A stretch of DNA of 64,000 nt. It comes from Roseateles_C aquae (GTDB lineage: Bacteria; Pseudomonadota; Gammaproteobacteria; Burkholderiales; Burkholderiaceae_C). The notes beneath the pieces are model-generated. The model saw only the letters and a program-made list of their open reading frames with translations, was not told the DNA's origin and did not search any database. The stretch is from positions 62,001 to 126,000 of the forward strand of contig NZ_JAVXZY010000005.1 of NCBI RefSeq assembly GCF_032337115.1, written 5' to 3'. Both the position numbers and the translations under genes were made by a program. Within the stretch, counting starts at the first letter, position 1; every line of letters begins with the position of its first letter. This document shows positions 36,075 through 44,990 of the stretch, in pieces.

Positions 36075-37976
36075 ATGAGGCATTTGCAGGGCCTGTCTTT
36101 GTTGATCCTGGGTCTGGGAGACTCTGGCCTGGCCATGGCGGCCTGGGGCGCCCGTCATGGCGCGGCACGGCTGCAGGTCTGGGATTCGCGCGAGAACCCG
36201 CCGCAGCTCGCGGCCTTGCGCGAGCAACTGCCTGCCGCCGAGTTCTTCCATGGCGACCTGCCGGAAACCGCGCTGCAGGGCGTGCATCTGGTGCTGAAGA
36301 GCCCGGGCCTGTCGCCGCTGGATGAGCGGCTGAAGCCCCTGCTGGCGCTCGCACAGGCGACCGGCATTCCGGTGCAGGGCGAGCTGGATCTGTTCGCCCG
36401 CGCGCTGGCTGATCTGAAGGCTGAGCGGCGCTACGAGCCGGCGCTGCTGGCGATCACCGGCACCAATGGCAAGACGACCACCACCTGCATGACGGCGATG
36501 CTGGCCGAGCGCGCTGGCAAGCGCGTCGCCGTGGCCGGCAATATCGGCCCCAGCATGCTGGGCCTGCTGGGCGCGGCCATGGATCTGGAACCGACGCCCG
36601 GGTCGAACGCCGAGACAGTGGCTGAGCCGGCTGAACCGGCTGAGGGGGCTGAAGGCGCGGAAGGCGCGGAAGGCACTGAGGCGCCGGTTGCCGAAGCAGC
36701 CGTGGCGCCTGCGGAGTCTGACGCGCAAGACCTGGCCCCGGCCGAGCAGTCGCTGCAGGACTCCGGCAGCGCCGCCGATGAAGTGCAAGCTGCGCCGGCC
36801 GAGGCCGCTGCCGAGGGCGATCCGGTCGTCGAAGTTCAAGCCGATGTGGCCGCCGTCGGGCCGGCTACCGGCATCACGCTGGACGAGGTCGATGCGCTGC
36901 TTGACGAAGCGCCGCTGCCGATCAAGCCGCCGCCGCCCAAGCCGCCGGTGTTCGAGCATCTGCCCGAGGTCTGGGTGCTGGAGCTGTCCAGCTTCCAGCT
37001 CGATACGGTCAACGGCTTCGAGCCGACCGCCGCCGCGGTGCTGAACCTGACCCAGGACCATCTGGACTGGCACGGCGATATGGCCGCCTACGCCCGGGCC
37101 AAGGCGCGCATCTTTGGTGAGCAGGCGCTGATGGTGATCAACCGCGACGATGCGCAGGTGGAGGCCATGGTGCCGGCGCCGGTGGCCGTCAAGCAGGGCC
37201 GGGGCCGGCCGACGCGGCTGCAGTCGCGCCGGGTCTGCCGCTTTGGCCTCGATGCGCCGGACCGGCCGGGCGATTTCGGCCTGGTCAGCGAAGGCGGCAT
37301 GGCCTGGCTGGTGCGCGCCCGCGAGGTCGATGAGACGATCAAGCGCCGCAAGGACGAAGAGGAAGAAATCATCCTGCAGCGCCTGATGCCGGCCGATGCA
37401 CTGCGCGTGCGTGGCCGCCACAACGCGGCCAATGCGCTGGCCGCGCTGGCGCTGGCCTCGGCCGCCGGCTGCGCGCTGGCGCCCATGCTGCATGCACTGC
37501 GCGAGTACCGCGGCGAGCCGCACCGGGTCGAGTATGTGGCCAGCATTCGCGGTGTTGATTTCTACGACGATTCCAAGGGCACCAATGTCGGCGCCACCGT
37601 CGCCGCGATCAGCGGCCTGGGGCTGGACCGGGCGCCGGCCAAGCTGCTGATGATTCTGGGCGGCGATGGCAAGGGGCAGGACTTCAGCCCGCTGGCCGAA
37701 CCGCTGGCCCGCCACGCCCGTGCGGTGGCGCTGATTGGTCGCGATGCCGAGCAGATCGCCGCCGCGCTGCAACTGGCTGCCGTCGAGCTGCCGCAAGAGC
37801 GCTTCGACACGCTGCAGGCCGCCACCCGCTGGTGCCTGACGCAGGCGCAGACCGGCGACAGCGTGCTGCTGAGCCCGGCGTGCGCCAGCCTGGATATGTT
37901 CCGCAACTATGCCCATCGCGCCCAGGTCTTTGTTGACGAGGTGCAGGCGATGGCGGCTGACGAGGGCCTCGCCTGA
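36075..37976 (+). CDS. murD: UDP-MurNAc-L-Ala--D-Glu ligase MurD with a large acidic insert
   Basis: 633 residues, far longer than the usual ~440-500. The MurD core is intact: LGLGDSGLAMA in the UDP-binding domain, P-loop ITGTNGKTTTT (about 127-137), ELSSFQLD (303-310), LNLTQDHLDWHG and DDSKGTNVGAT. Residues about 172-295 are an extra Ala/Glu/Pro-rich stretch (AEPAEPAEGAEGAEGAEG, ending KPPPPKPP), inserted in the central domain just before ELSSFQL. A smaller charged insert (about 372-432, with KRRKDEEEE) follows later. It adds D-Glu to UDP-MurNAc-L-Ala. The stop overlaps ftsW by one base. Confidence 0.93.
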   Translation: MRHLQGLSLLILGLGDSGLAMAAWGARHGAARLQVWDSRENPPQLAALREQLPAAEFFHGDLPETALQGVHLVLKSPGLSPLDERLKPLLALAQATGIPVQGELDLFARALADLKAERRYEPALLAITGTNGKTTTTCMTAMLAERAGKRVAVAGNIGPSMLGLLGAAMDLEPTPGSNAETVAEPAEPAEGAEGAEGAEGTEAPVAEAAVAPAESDAQDLAPAEQSLQDSGSAADEVQAAPAEAAAEGDPVVEVQADVAAVGPATGITLDEVDALLDEAPLPIKPPPPKPPVFEHLPEVWVLELSSFQLDTVNGFEPTAAAVLNLTQDHLDWHGDMAAYARAKARIFGEQALMVINRDDAQVEAMVPAPVAVKQGRGRPTRLQSRRVCRFGLDAPDRPGDFGLVSEGGMAWLVRAREVDETIKRRKDEEEEIILQRLMPADALRVRGRHNAANALAALALASAAGCALAPMLHALREYRGEPHRVEYVASIRGVDFYDDSKGTNVGATVAAISGLGLDRAPAKLLMILGGDGKGQDFSPLAEPLARHARAVALIGRDAEQIAAALQLAAVELPQERFDTLQAATRWCLTQAQTGDSVLLSPACASLDMFRNYAHRAQVFVDEVQAMAADEGLA

Positions 37977-39256
37977 TGAGCGCACGGCTCGACAGCAACA
38001 GCGATGGCGGCAGTGGCGGCTTCGGCGCCCGCCTGCGCGGTCTGTTCCGCCGCGAGGAAGCGGCGGGCAGCGATGTGCCGGTGCGCGACTGGGTGTCGAC
38101 CTCGGCCGGCCAGCCGACCAAGATGCTGGGTTTTGATCTGACCCTCGTCTGGGTGGTGCTGGCGATGCTGGCCCTGGGCCTGCTGATGGTCTATTCGGCC
38201 TCGATCGCGATGCCGGACAACCCGCGCTTCGCCAACTACCTGCCTACCCATTTCCTGACGCGGCACATCGTCGCCATCGGTTTCGGTCTGGTCGGCGCGC
38301 TGATCACGGTGCAGGTGCCGGTCAGCACCTGGGAGCGGCTGGCGCCCTGGCTTTTCGTCGTCTCGCTGGTGATGCTGGTGGCGGTGCTGATTCCGCACGT
38401 GGGCAAGGTCGTCTACGGCGCACGGCGCTGGCTGCCGCTGGGCGTGATGAACTTCCAGCCCTCCGAGCTGGCCAAGCTGGCGATTGCCATGTACGCGGCC
38501 AACTACATGATGCGCAAGATGGACGTGAAGGAGAACTTCGTCCAGGCGGTCTGGCCGATGGCGGCCTCGCTGGCGGTGATCGGCGTGCTGCTGCTGGCCG
38601 AGCCGGACATGGGCGCCTTCATGGTGATCGCCGCGATCGCGATGGGCATCCTGTTCCTCGGCGGTGTCAACGGCCGGATGTTCTTCCTGATCGTCGCGGT
38701 GCTGATCGGCGCCTTCGTGCTGATGATCACCTTCAGCGAATTCCGCCGCGAACGTATCTTTGCCTACCTGAACCCCTGGGACGAGAAGTACGCCCAGGGC
38801 AAGGCCTATCAGCTGACCCACTCGCTGATCGCCTTTGGCCGCGGCGAGCTGTTCGGCCAGGGCCTGGGGTCCAGCCTGGAAAAGCTGCACTACCTGCCCG
38901 AGGCGCATACCGACTTCCTGCTCGCGGTGATCGGTGAGGAGCTGGGCTTTGTCGGCGTTGCCACGGTGATCCTGGCCTTCTTCTGGCTGTCGCGCCGGCT
39001 GTTCCACATCGGCCGCCAGGCGATTGCGCTGGACCGCGTCTTTGCCGGGCTCTATGCCCAGGGCATTGGCATCTGGATGGGCGGCCAGGGCTTCATCAAT
39101 ATGGGCGTCAACCTGGGCGCGCTGCCGACCAAGGGCCTGACGCTGCCGCTGCTGTCCTTCGGCGGTTCGGCCATCCTGATGAACTGCGTGGCGCTGGCGA
39201 TTGTTCTGCGGATTGACATCGAGAACAGACAACTCATGCGAGGAGGCCGAGCATGA
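37976..39256 (+). CDS. ftsW: Septal peptidoglycan glycosyltransferase FtsW (SEDS family)
   Basis: 426 residues. A cytoplasmic N-terminal extension of about 50 residues (MSARLDSNSDGGSGGFG...) precedes ten or so transmembrane helices. SEDS motifs include GARRWLPLGVMNFQPSELAK, LLLAEPDMGA, HTDFLLAVIGEELGFVG and the C-terminal PTKGLTLPLLSFGGSAI. It polymerises lipid II at the septum together with FtsI. With two FtsI-like partners encoded upstream, it could form two alternative complexes. It overlaps murD by one base and murG by four. Confidence 0.96.
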   Translation: MSARLDSNSDGGSGGFGARLRGLFRREEAAGSDVPVRDWVSTSAGQPTKMLGFDLTLVWVVLAMLALGLLMVYSASIAMPDNPRFANYLPTHFLTRHIVAIGFGLVGALITVQVPVSTWERLAPWLFVVSLVMLVAVLIPHVGKVVYGARRWLPLGVMNFQPSELAKLAIAMYAANYMMRKMDVKENFVQAVWPMAASLAVIGVLLLAEPDMGAFMVIAAIAMGILFLGGVNGRMFFLIVAVLIGAFVLMITFSEFRRERIFAYLNPWDEKYAQGKAYQLTHSLIAFGRGELFGQGLGSSLEKLHYLPEAHTDFLLAVIGEELGFVGVATVILAFFWLSRRLFHIGRQAIALDRVFAGLYAQGIGIWMGGQGFINMGVNLGALPTKGLTLPLLSFGGSAILMNCVALAIVLRIDIENRQLMRGGRA

Positions 39257-40332
39257 GCACCCGCCACCTCGTCATCATGGCCGCCGGCACCGGCGGGCAC
39301 ATCATCCCGGGCCTGGCCGTGGCCGAGGAGATGCAGCGCCGCGGCTGGAGCGTCAGCTGGATGGGCACCGAGCAGGGCATGGAGAACAAGCTGGTGCCGC
39401 CCTCGGGCCTGCCGCTGGACCGGCTGGCCTTTGCCGGCCTGCGCGGCAAGGGCCTGATGCATGCGCTGCGCGGCATTGGCACGCTGATCAAGGCGCTGGG
39501 CCAGTCGCGCCAGGTGTTCGCCAGCCGCAGCGCCGATGCGGTGCTGGGCATGGGTGGCTATGTCTGCTTCCCCGGCGGCCTGATGGCCTGGCTGATGCGC
39601 CGCCCGCTGATGCTGGTCAATGCCGACGCGGCGATGCTGCTCTCTAACCGCAGCCTGACGCCGTTTGCCCAGCGCATCGCCTTCGGCTTTGACGGCGCCG
39701 CGGCGGCGTCGACCAAGAAGGCAGTGCTGACCGGCAATCCGGTGCGCGCCGAGATCGAGGCGCTGGCCGAGCCGGCGGCGCGCTTTGCAGGCCGCAGCGG
39801 GCCGCTGCGGGTGTTGGTGGTCGGTGGTTCGCTGGGCGCGAGGGCCATCAACGAGGTGCTGCCGCAGGCCTTGAAGCGCTTCGCGGCCGTGGAGCGGCCC
39901 ATCGTCACGCACCAGACCGGCCAGGCCAATCTGAGCACGGTGCAGGCCGGCTACCAGGCCGCTGGTGTGCAGGCCGAGATCCTGCCCTTCATCGACAATA
40001 TGGCCCAGCGCCTGGCCGACTGTGACCTGATCATCTGCCGCGCCGGCGCGGTGACGGTCAGCGAGCTGTGCGCGGCCGGCGTGCCGGCGGTGCTGGTGCC
40101 GCTGGTTGTGGCCACCACCTCGCATCAGCGCGACAACGCGCAGTTCATGGCCCAGCATGGCGCCGCCCTGCATCTGCCGCAACCGCAGCTGACGGCCGAA
40201 GGCCTGGAAGCGCTGCTGCGCAGCCTGAACCGCGAACAGCTGCTGCAAATGGCCAACAAGGCGCGCGCGCTGGCGCGGCCGCGGGCGGCCTCGCGTGTGG
40301 CCGATGAAATTGAAAGACTGGTGCAGCGGTGA
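39253..40332 (+). CDS. murG: UDP-GlcNAc transferase MurG
   Basis: 359 residues. The N-terminal glycine-rich loop AAGTGGHIIPGLAVAEEM and MGGYVCFPGG are MurG signatures. The C-terminal nucleotide-sugar site includes ICRAGAVTVSELCAAGVPAVLVPL. It converts lipid I to lipid II on the inner face of the membrane. The ATG overlaps the ftsW stop (ATGA), and the stop overlaps murC. Confidence 0.96.
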   Translation: MSTRHLVIMAAGTGGHIIPGLAVAEEMQRRGWSVSWMGTEQGMENKLVPPSGLPLDRLAFAGLRGKGLMHALRGIGTLIKALGQSRQVFASRSADAVLGMGGYVCFPGGLMAWLMRRPLMLVNADAAMLLSNRSLTPFAQRIAFGFDGAAAASTKKAVLTGNPVRAEIEALAEPAARFAGRSGPLRVLVVGGSLGARAINEVLPQALKRFAAVERPIVTHQTGQANLSTVQAGYQAAGVQAEILPFIDNMAQRLADCDLIICRAGAVTVSELCAAGVPAVLVPLVVATTSHQRDNAQFMAQHGAALHLPQPQLTAEGLEALLRSLNREQLLQMANKARALARPRAASRVADEIERLVQR

Positions 40333-41732
40333 GACACGCGATCAAACACATCCACTTCGTGGGCATCGGCGGCGCCGGCATGAGCGGCATCGCCGAGATC
40401 CTGTTCAACCTCGGCTACACGGTGTCCGGCTCCGACCAGGGCGCCAGCAGCACGACCGAGCGCCTGGCCGCCCTGGGCTTGCGCGTCTTCATCGGCCATG
40501 CGGCCGAGCAGATTGCCGGCGCCCAGGTGCTGGTGACCTCGACCGCCGTGCGCGCCGACAACCCCGAGGTGATTGCCGCGCGTGCCGCCGGCATCCCGGT
40601 GGTGCAGCGCGCCATCATGCTGGCCGAGCTGATGCGCTTGAAGAAGGGCATCGCCATTGCCGGCACCCACGGCAAGACGACGACCACCTCGCTGGTCACC
40701 ACCGTGCTGGCCGAGGCGGGCGTCGACCCGACCTTTGTGATCGGCGGAAAACTCAACAGCGCCGGCGCCAATTCGGCGCTGGGGCAGGGCGAGTTCATCG
40801 TCGTTGAGGCCGATGAGTCCGATGCCTCCTTCCTGAACCTGCTGCCGATGATGGCCGTCGTCACCAATATCGACGCCGACCATATGGACACCTACGGCCA
40901 CGACTTCGCGCGGCTGAAGCAGGCCTTTGTCGACTTCCTGCACAAGATGCCTTTCTACGGCGCGGCCATCCTCTGCGGCGACGACGAGGGTGTGCGCTCC
41001 ATCATGCCGCTGGTGTCGCGGCCCATCGTCAGCTATGGCCTGGGCGAGGGCAATGCGGTGCGCGCGGTCGATGTCGAGGCGCTGGCCGGTGGCCAGATGC
41101 GCTTCAAGGTGCTGCGTCGCGATGGCCGCGGCCAGCTGCCTGAGTTGCAGGTCACGCTGAACCTGGCCGGCATGCATAACGTGCTGAATGCGCTCTCCGC
41201 GATTGCTGTGGCGACCGAGCTGGAGTTGCCCGACGCGGCCATCGTCGCCGCGCTGGCCAAGTTTGGTGGCGTCGGCCGACGCTTCCAACGCTATGGCGAG
41301 TTGCCGGCGGCCGATGGCGGTCGCTTCACGCTGATCGACGACTATGGCCACCACCCGGTCGAGATGGCCGCGGTGCTGTCCGCCGCTCGGGGTGCTTTCC
41401 CGGGCCGGCGTCTGCTGCTGGCTTTCCAGCCGCACCGCTACACCCGTACGCGCGACTGCTTTGCCGATTTCGTCCGCGTGATGACCGGCTTTGATGCGGT
41501 GCTGCTGACCGAGGTCTATGCCGCTGGCGAGGCGCCGATTGCCGGTGCCACGGCGGCAGCGCTGCAGGCGCAGCTGCCAGGCGCGCAGCTGGTGAGCGAG
41601 GTGACGGCCTTGCCGCAGGCGATTGCCGCGGCCAGCCGCGATGGTGATGTGGTGATCGTGATGGGCGCGGGCTCGATCGGCGCGGTGCCGGCACGAACGG
41701 TGGAACTGTTGAAGAAGGGTGTCCAGCCATGA
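40329..41732 (+). CDS. murC: UDP-MurNAc--L-alanine ligase MurC
   Basis: 467 residues from a GTG start that overlaps the murG stop. The opening HIHFVGIGGAGMSGIAEIL, P-loop IAGTHGKTTTTSLV, EADESDASFL and DDYGHHPVE are diagnostic of MurC. It adds the first alanine to UDP-MurNAc. It is coupled to ddlB by a 4-base overlap. Confidence 0.97.
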   Translation: MRHAIKHIHFVGIGGAGMSGIAEILFNLGYTVSGSDQGASSTTERLAALGLRVFIGHAAEQIAGAQVLVTSTAVRADNPEVIAARAAGIPVVQRAIMLAELMRLKKGIAIAGTHGKTTTTSLVTTVLAEAGVDPTFVIGGKLNSAGANSALGQGEFIVVEADESDASFLNLLPMMAVVTNIDADHMDTYGHDFARLKQAFVDFLHKMPFYGAAILCGDDEGVRSIMPLVSRPIVSYGLGEGNAVRAVDVEALAGGQMRFKVLRRDGRGQLPELQVTLNLAGMHNVLNALSAIAVATELELPDAAIVAALAKFGGVGRRFQRYGELPAADGGRFTLIDDYGHHPVEMAAVLSAARGAFPGRRLLLAFQPHRYTRTRDCFADFVRVMTGFDAVLLTEVYAAGEAPIAGATAAALQAQLPGAQLVSEVTALPQAIAAASRDGDVVIVMGAGSIGAVPARTVELLKKGVQP

Positions 41733-42721
41733 GCTTGGATCTGAATATCGATGTCAAGGCCCTCGGCAAGGTGGCCGTGCTGGCCGGCGGCGCGTCCGCC
41801 GAGCGCGAGGTTTCGCTGACCATGTCCGGCCCCGGCGTGCTGGCGGCACTGCTCAGCCAGGGCGTTGACGCCCATGCCTTTGACCCGGCCGAGCGTGGCC
41901 TGCATGAGCTCAAGGCCGAGGGCTTTGATCGCTGCTTTGTTGCGCTGCATGGCCGCCATGGCGAGGACGGCACGGTGCAGGGCGCGTTGGAGTTGCTGGG
42001 CATTCCCTATACCGGCTCCGGTGTGATGGCTTCGGCCATCGCGATGGACAAGATCACCACCAAGCGGCTCTGGCTGGCTGATGGCCTGCCGACGCCGCGC
42101 TGGCTCAGCCTCAAGGCGAATGCGCTGACGCGTGAGCGCGTGATCACCATCCCTGACGAACTGGGCCTGCCGGTGTTCGTCAAGCCGCCGCACGAGGGCT
42201 CGACGATTGGCATCTCCAAGGTGATCGGCTATTCGCAGATGCAGGATGCGGTTCAGCTGGCCGCGCGCTACGACGACGAGATCCTTTGCGAGGAATTCAT
42301 TGACGGCCCGGAGCTGACCTGCCCGGTGCTGGGCGAGGGCGAGCAGGCCTTCGCGCTGCCGGTGATACAGATCGAGGCAGTCGATGGCAATTACGACTAC
42401 CAGAACAAGTACTTCACCAACAGCACCCGCTATCTGATGGGCCATTTGCCGGCGCCGCTGGAAGCCGAGGTGCAGGCGCTGGCGCTGGCTGCCTTTCGCT
42501 CGCTGGGTTGCCGCGGCTGGGGGCGCGCCGATCTGATGCTGCGCAAGCGCGACAACAAGCCCTTCCTGCTCGAGTTGAATACCTCGCCGGGCATGACCTC
42601 GCATTCGCTGGTGCCCAAGTCGGCCGCCCACGCCGGCATCAGCTATGAGCAGCTCTGCTTGTGGCTGCTCAGCCAGGCCCGGCTGGATGGCAAGGTGCCC
42701 GGCATTGCCGGTCGGACCTGA
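41729..42721 (+). CDS. ddlB: D-alanine--D-alanine ligase
   Basis: 330 residues of ATP-grasp fold. VLAGGASAEREVSLTMSG is the N-terminal substrate loop, HGRHGEDGTVQGALELLGIPYTGSGV the ligase signature, VKPPHEGSTIGISKV the ATP lid and FLLELNTSPGMT the metal site. It makes D-Ala-D-Ala for MurF. It overlaps murC by four bases; ftsQ starts 27 bases after its stop. Confidence 0.96.
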   Translation: MSLDLNIDVKALGKVAVLAGGASAEREVSLTMSGPGVLAALLSQGVDAHAFDPAERGLHELKAEGFDRCFVALHGRHGEDGTVQGALELLGIPYTGSGVMASAIAMDKITTKRLWLADGLPTPRWLSLKANALTRERVITIPDELGLPVFVKPPHEGSTIGISKVIGYSQMQDAVQLAARYDDEILCEEFIDGPELTCPVLGEGEQAFALPVIQIEAVDGNYDYQNKYFTNSTRYLMGHLPAPLEAEVQALALAAFRSLGCRGWGRADLMLRKRDNKPFLLELNTSPGMTSHSLVPKSAAHAGISYEQLCLWLLSQARLDGKVPGIAGRT

Positions 42722-42748
42722 GTTCAATCCGTCTGACCACACCCAGCC

Positions 42749-43579
42749 ATGCGCGCCGCCCAAGCCCAACAGCCGCTGCCGCCGGACATCCGTTTGATGA
42801 ACGGTGTCACGGCCTTGCTGCTGCTTGGCCTGGCGGCGGCGGTGCTGACGCTGGCGCTGCAGCGCCTGATGCGCCAGCCGGTGTTTGCGATTCGCGCGGT
42901 GCAGGTCGAGGGCGAGGTCAGCCGCAACAGCGCCGCCTCGCTGCGCGCCAATGCGGTGCCACGCCTGGCCGGCAGCTTTCTGAGCATGAATCTGCAGCAG
43001 GCCCGCGCTGCTTTCGAGGCGGTGCCCTGGGTGCGCCACGCGGTGGTGCAGCGGGTCTGGCCGAACCGGCTCAAGGTCAGCCTGGAAGAACACAAGCCGG
43101 CGGCGTATTGGGAAACCAAGCCCGAGGGCGCCGATGCCGACAGCGATGCCACCGTCGAGCGCCTGCTGGTCAACAGCTTCGGCGAAGTCTTCCAGGCCAA
43201 TCTCGGCGATGTCGAAGACGAAGACCTGCCGCTGCTGTCCGGCCCGGCCCATGCCTCGGCCCATATGCTGAAACTCTGGCAGCAGTTGCAGACCCAGACC
43301 GCCCGGCTGGACGATTCGATCGAGCGGCTGGATTTGTCCGGCCGCGGTTCCTGGCGGATCACCCTGGCCAAGGGTTCGCATATCGAACTGGGGCGCGGCA
43401 GCGATGCCGAGGTACTCGCCCGATATGGCCAGTTCGTGGCCAGCATTCAACAGATCACCTCGCGCTACAAAACTGATTTGCTGTCGGCCGATCTGCGCCA
43501 TGGCGACGGTTATGCACTGCGCTTGCGTGGAGTTTCGACCACCCCCACCCCGCCAAAGGGCGGTGCAAAGAAAAACTAA
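42749..43579 (+). CDS. ftsQ: Cell division protein FtsQ
   Basis: 276 residues. A cytoplasmic N-terminus and a single transmembrane helix (about 24-44, VTALLLLGLAAAVLTLAL) are followed by a POTRA domain starting at VFAIRAVQVEGEVSRNSAASLRANAVPRLAGSF. The FtsQ beta domain comes next (PWVRHAVVQRVWPNRLKVSLEEHKPAAYWE). It links FtsB/FtsL to the divisome in the periplasm. There is a short acidic insertion (EGADADSDAT) in the beta domain. ftsA follows after nine bases. Confidence 0.93.
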   Translation: MRAAQAQQPLPPDIRLMNGVTALLLLGLAAAVLTLALQRLMRQPVFAIRAVQVEGEVSRNSAASLRANAVPRLAGSFLSMNLQQARAAFEAVPWVRHAVVQRVWPNRLKVSLEEHKPAAYWETKPEGADADSDATVERLLVNSFGEVFQANLGDVEDEDLPLLSGPAHASAHMLKLWQQLQTQTARLDDSIERLDLSGRGSWRITLAKGSHIELGRGSDAEVLARYGQFVASIQQITSRYKTDLLSADLRHGDGYALRLRGVSTTPTPPKGGAKKN

Positions 43580-43588
43580 AGGACTGGC

Positions 43589-44818
43589 ATGGCCAAGGAA
43601 TACAAGGATTTGGTCGTTGGATTGGATATCGGCACGGCCAAGATCATGGCGGTGGTGGCCGAGGTGATGGGCAATGGCGAATTGCGCATTGCCGGTCTCG
43701 GCGTTGCCCCCTCGCATGGTTTGAAGCGCGGTGTCGTGGTCAATATCGACGCAACGGTGCAATCGATCCAGCAGGCCTTGAAAGAGGCCGAAATGATGGC
43801 CGACTGCAAAATCTCCCGCGTTTTTACCGGCATCACCGGCAGCCATATTCGCGGCCAGAACTCGACCGGCATGGTGATCGTGCGCGACAAAGAGGTCACG
43901 CCGGTCGATGTCGCCCGGGTGGTTGAAACCGCCAAGGCCATCAATATCCCGAACGATCAGCGCCTGTTATTGGTCGAACCGCAGGAATTCGTCATTGACG
44001 GCCACGAGGTCAAAGAGCCAATTGGCATGAGCGGTGGCCGCCTCGAGGTCAAGGTACATATTGTCACAGGCGCCCAAAGTGCCGCCGAAAACATCGTCAA
44101 ATGCGTGCGCCGCTGCGGTCTGGAAGTCGAGCAGCTGGTGCTCAATCCCAGCGCCTCCAGCCATGCCGCGCTGACCGCCGACGAGCGCGATCTCGGTGTG
44201 GCCCTGGTCGATATCGGTGCCGGCACCACCGACGTGGCGATATTCACCGGCGGCTCGATTCGCCATACCGCCGTGATACCGATCGCCGGGGATTTGATCA
44301 CCAGCGATATTGCCATGGCCCTGCGCACGCCGACCAAGGATGCCGAGGAAATCAAGGTCGAGCATGGTGTGGCCAAACAATTGCTGGCCGATCCGGCCGA
44401 TCAGGTTGAAGTGCCGGGTTTGGGCGACCGCTCGCCGCGGATGTTGTCAAAACAGGCGCTGGCCGGTGTGATCGAGCCGCGTGTCGAGGAAATCTATTCG
44501 CTGGTCCAGCAAGTGATTCGTGACAGTGGTTACGAAGAATTGCTGTCCTCCGGCATCGTCATTACCGGCGGTGCTTCGGTGATGCCGGGTATGGTCGAAC
44601 TGGCCGAGGACATCTTCCTCAAACCGGTGCGCCGCGGCAATCCGACCTATAGCGGCGCCTTGTTCGATATGGTCGCCAATCCCCGTTCCGGCACCGTGAT
44701 GGGGCTGCTGGAAGAGGCGCGGCTGTCGCGCACCCGGGGTTTGAAGGCGGCGCAGCAGGCCGGTTCGGTGAAGACGCTGTTTGGCCGTGCCAAGGATTGG
44801 TTTTTGGGAAATTTCTGA
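43589..44818 (+). CDS. ftsA: Cell division protein FtsA
   Basis: 409 residues of actin-like fold: phosphate 1 motif VVGLDIGTAKIMAVV, the 1C subdomain (RIAGLGVAPSHGLKRGVVVNID), phosphate 2 LVDIGAGTTDVAIF and the adenosine motif GIVITGGASVMPGM. The C-terminus RAKDWFLGNF is the conserved amphipathic membrane-targeting helix. FtsA tethers FtsZ to the membrane and recruits later division proteins. Its spacing and direction match the usual ftsQ-ftsA-ftsZ order. Confidence 0.97.
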   Translation: MAKEYKDLVVGLDIGTAKIMAVVAEVMGNGELRIAGLGVAPSHGLKRGVVVNIDATVQSIQQALKEAEMMADCKISRVFTGITGSHIRGQNSTGMVIVRDKEVTPVDVARVVETAKAINIPNDQRLLLVEPQEFVIDGHEVKEPIGMSGGRLEVKVHIVTGAQSAAENIVKCVRRCGLEVEQLVLNPSASSHAALTADERDLGVALVDIGAGTTDVAIFTGGSIRHTAVIPIAGDLITSDIAMALRTPTKDAEEIKVEHGVAKQLLADPADQVEVPGLGDRSPRMLSKQALAGVIEPRVEEIYSLVQQVIRDSGYEELLSSGIVITGGASVMPGMVELAEDIFLKPVRRGNPTYSGALFDMVANPRSGTVMGLLEEARLSRTRGLKAAQQAGSVKTLFGRAKDWFLGNF

Positions 44819-44990
44819 GGTCGAAGCGGCCGCTGCGGCGGCGATTCGACGATGTATGTCGCTGGGTGAAGTCGGGGATGTGGTTTGCAGCGCTAAAAAA
44901 CAGGAAATATCGGTCCTGGCGCTGAAAAAGAGGGTCATCCCTGTGGTTTTTTACTCTTGGCAAATGCACAATTGCTGAAGGAGGTTTGTT
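44819..44990 (+). other. ftsA-ftsZ intergenic region with a strong ribosome site
   Basis: 172 non-coding bases whose second half is relatively A+T rich (44890-44980). AAGGAGG (44979-44985) is a perfect Shine-Dalgarno six bases before ftsZ, the strongest in the cluster and in keeping with the high level of FtsZ needed. An internal ftsZ promoter is likely here, but I cannot pick one reliably. Confidence 0.6.

Noticed and set aside
44819..44978. Small gene between ftsA and ftsZ
   Set aside because: A 65-codon open frame exists, but it lacks a ribosome site and protein-like composition; the region reads as a ftsZ leader.
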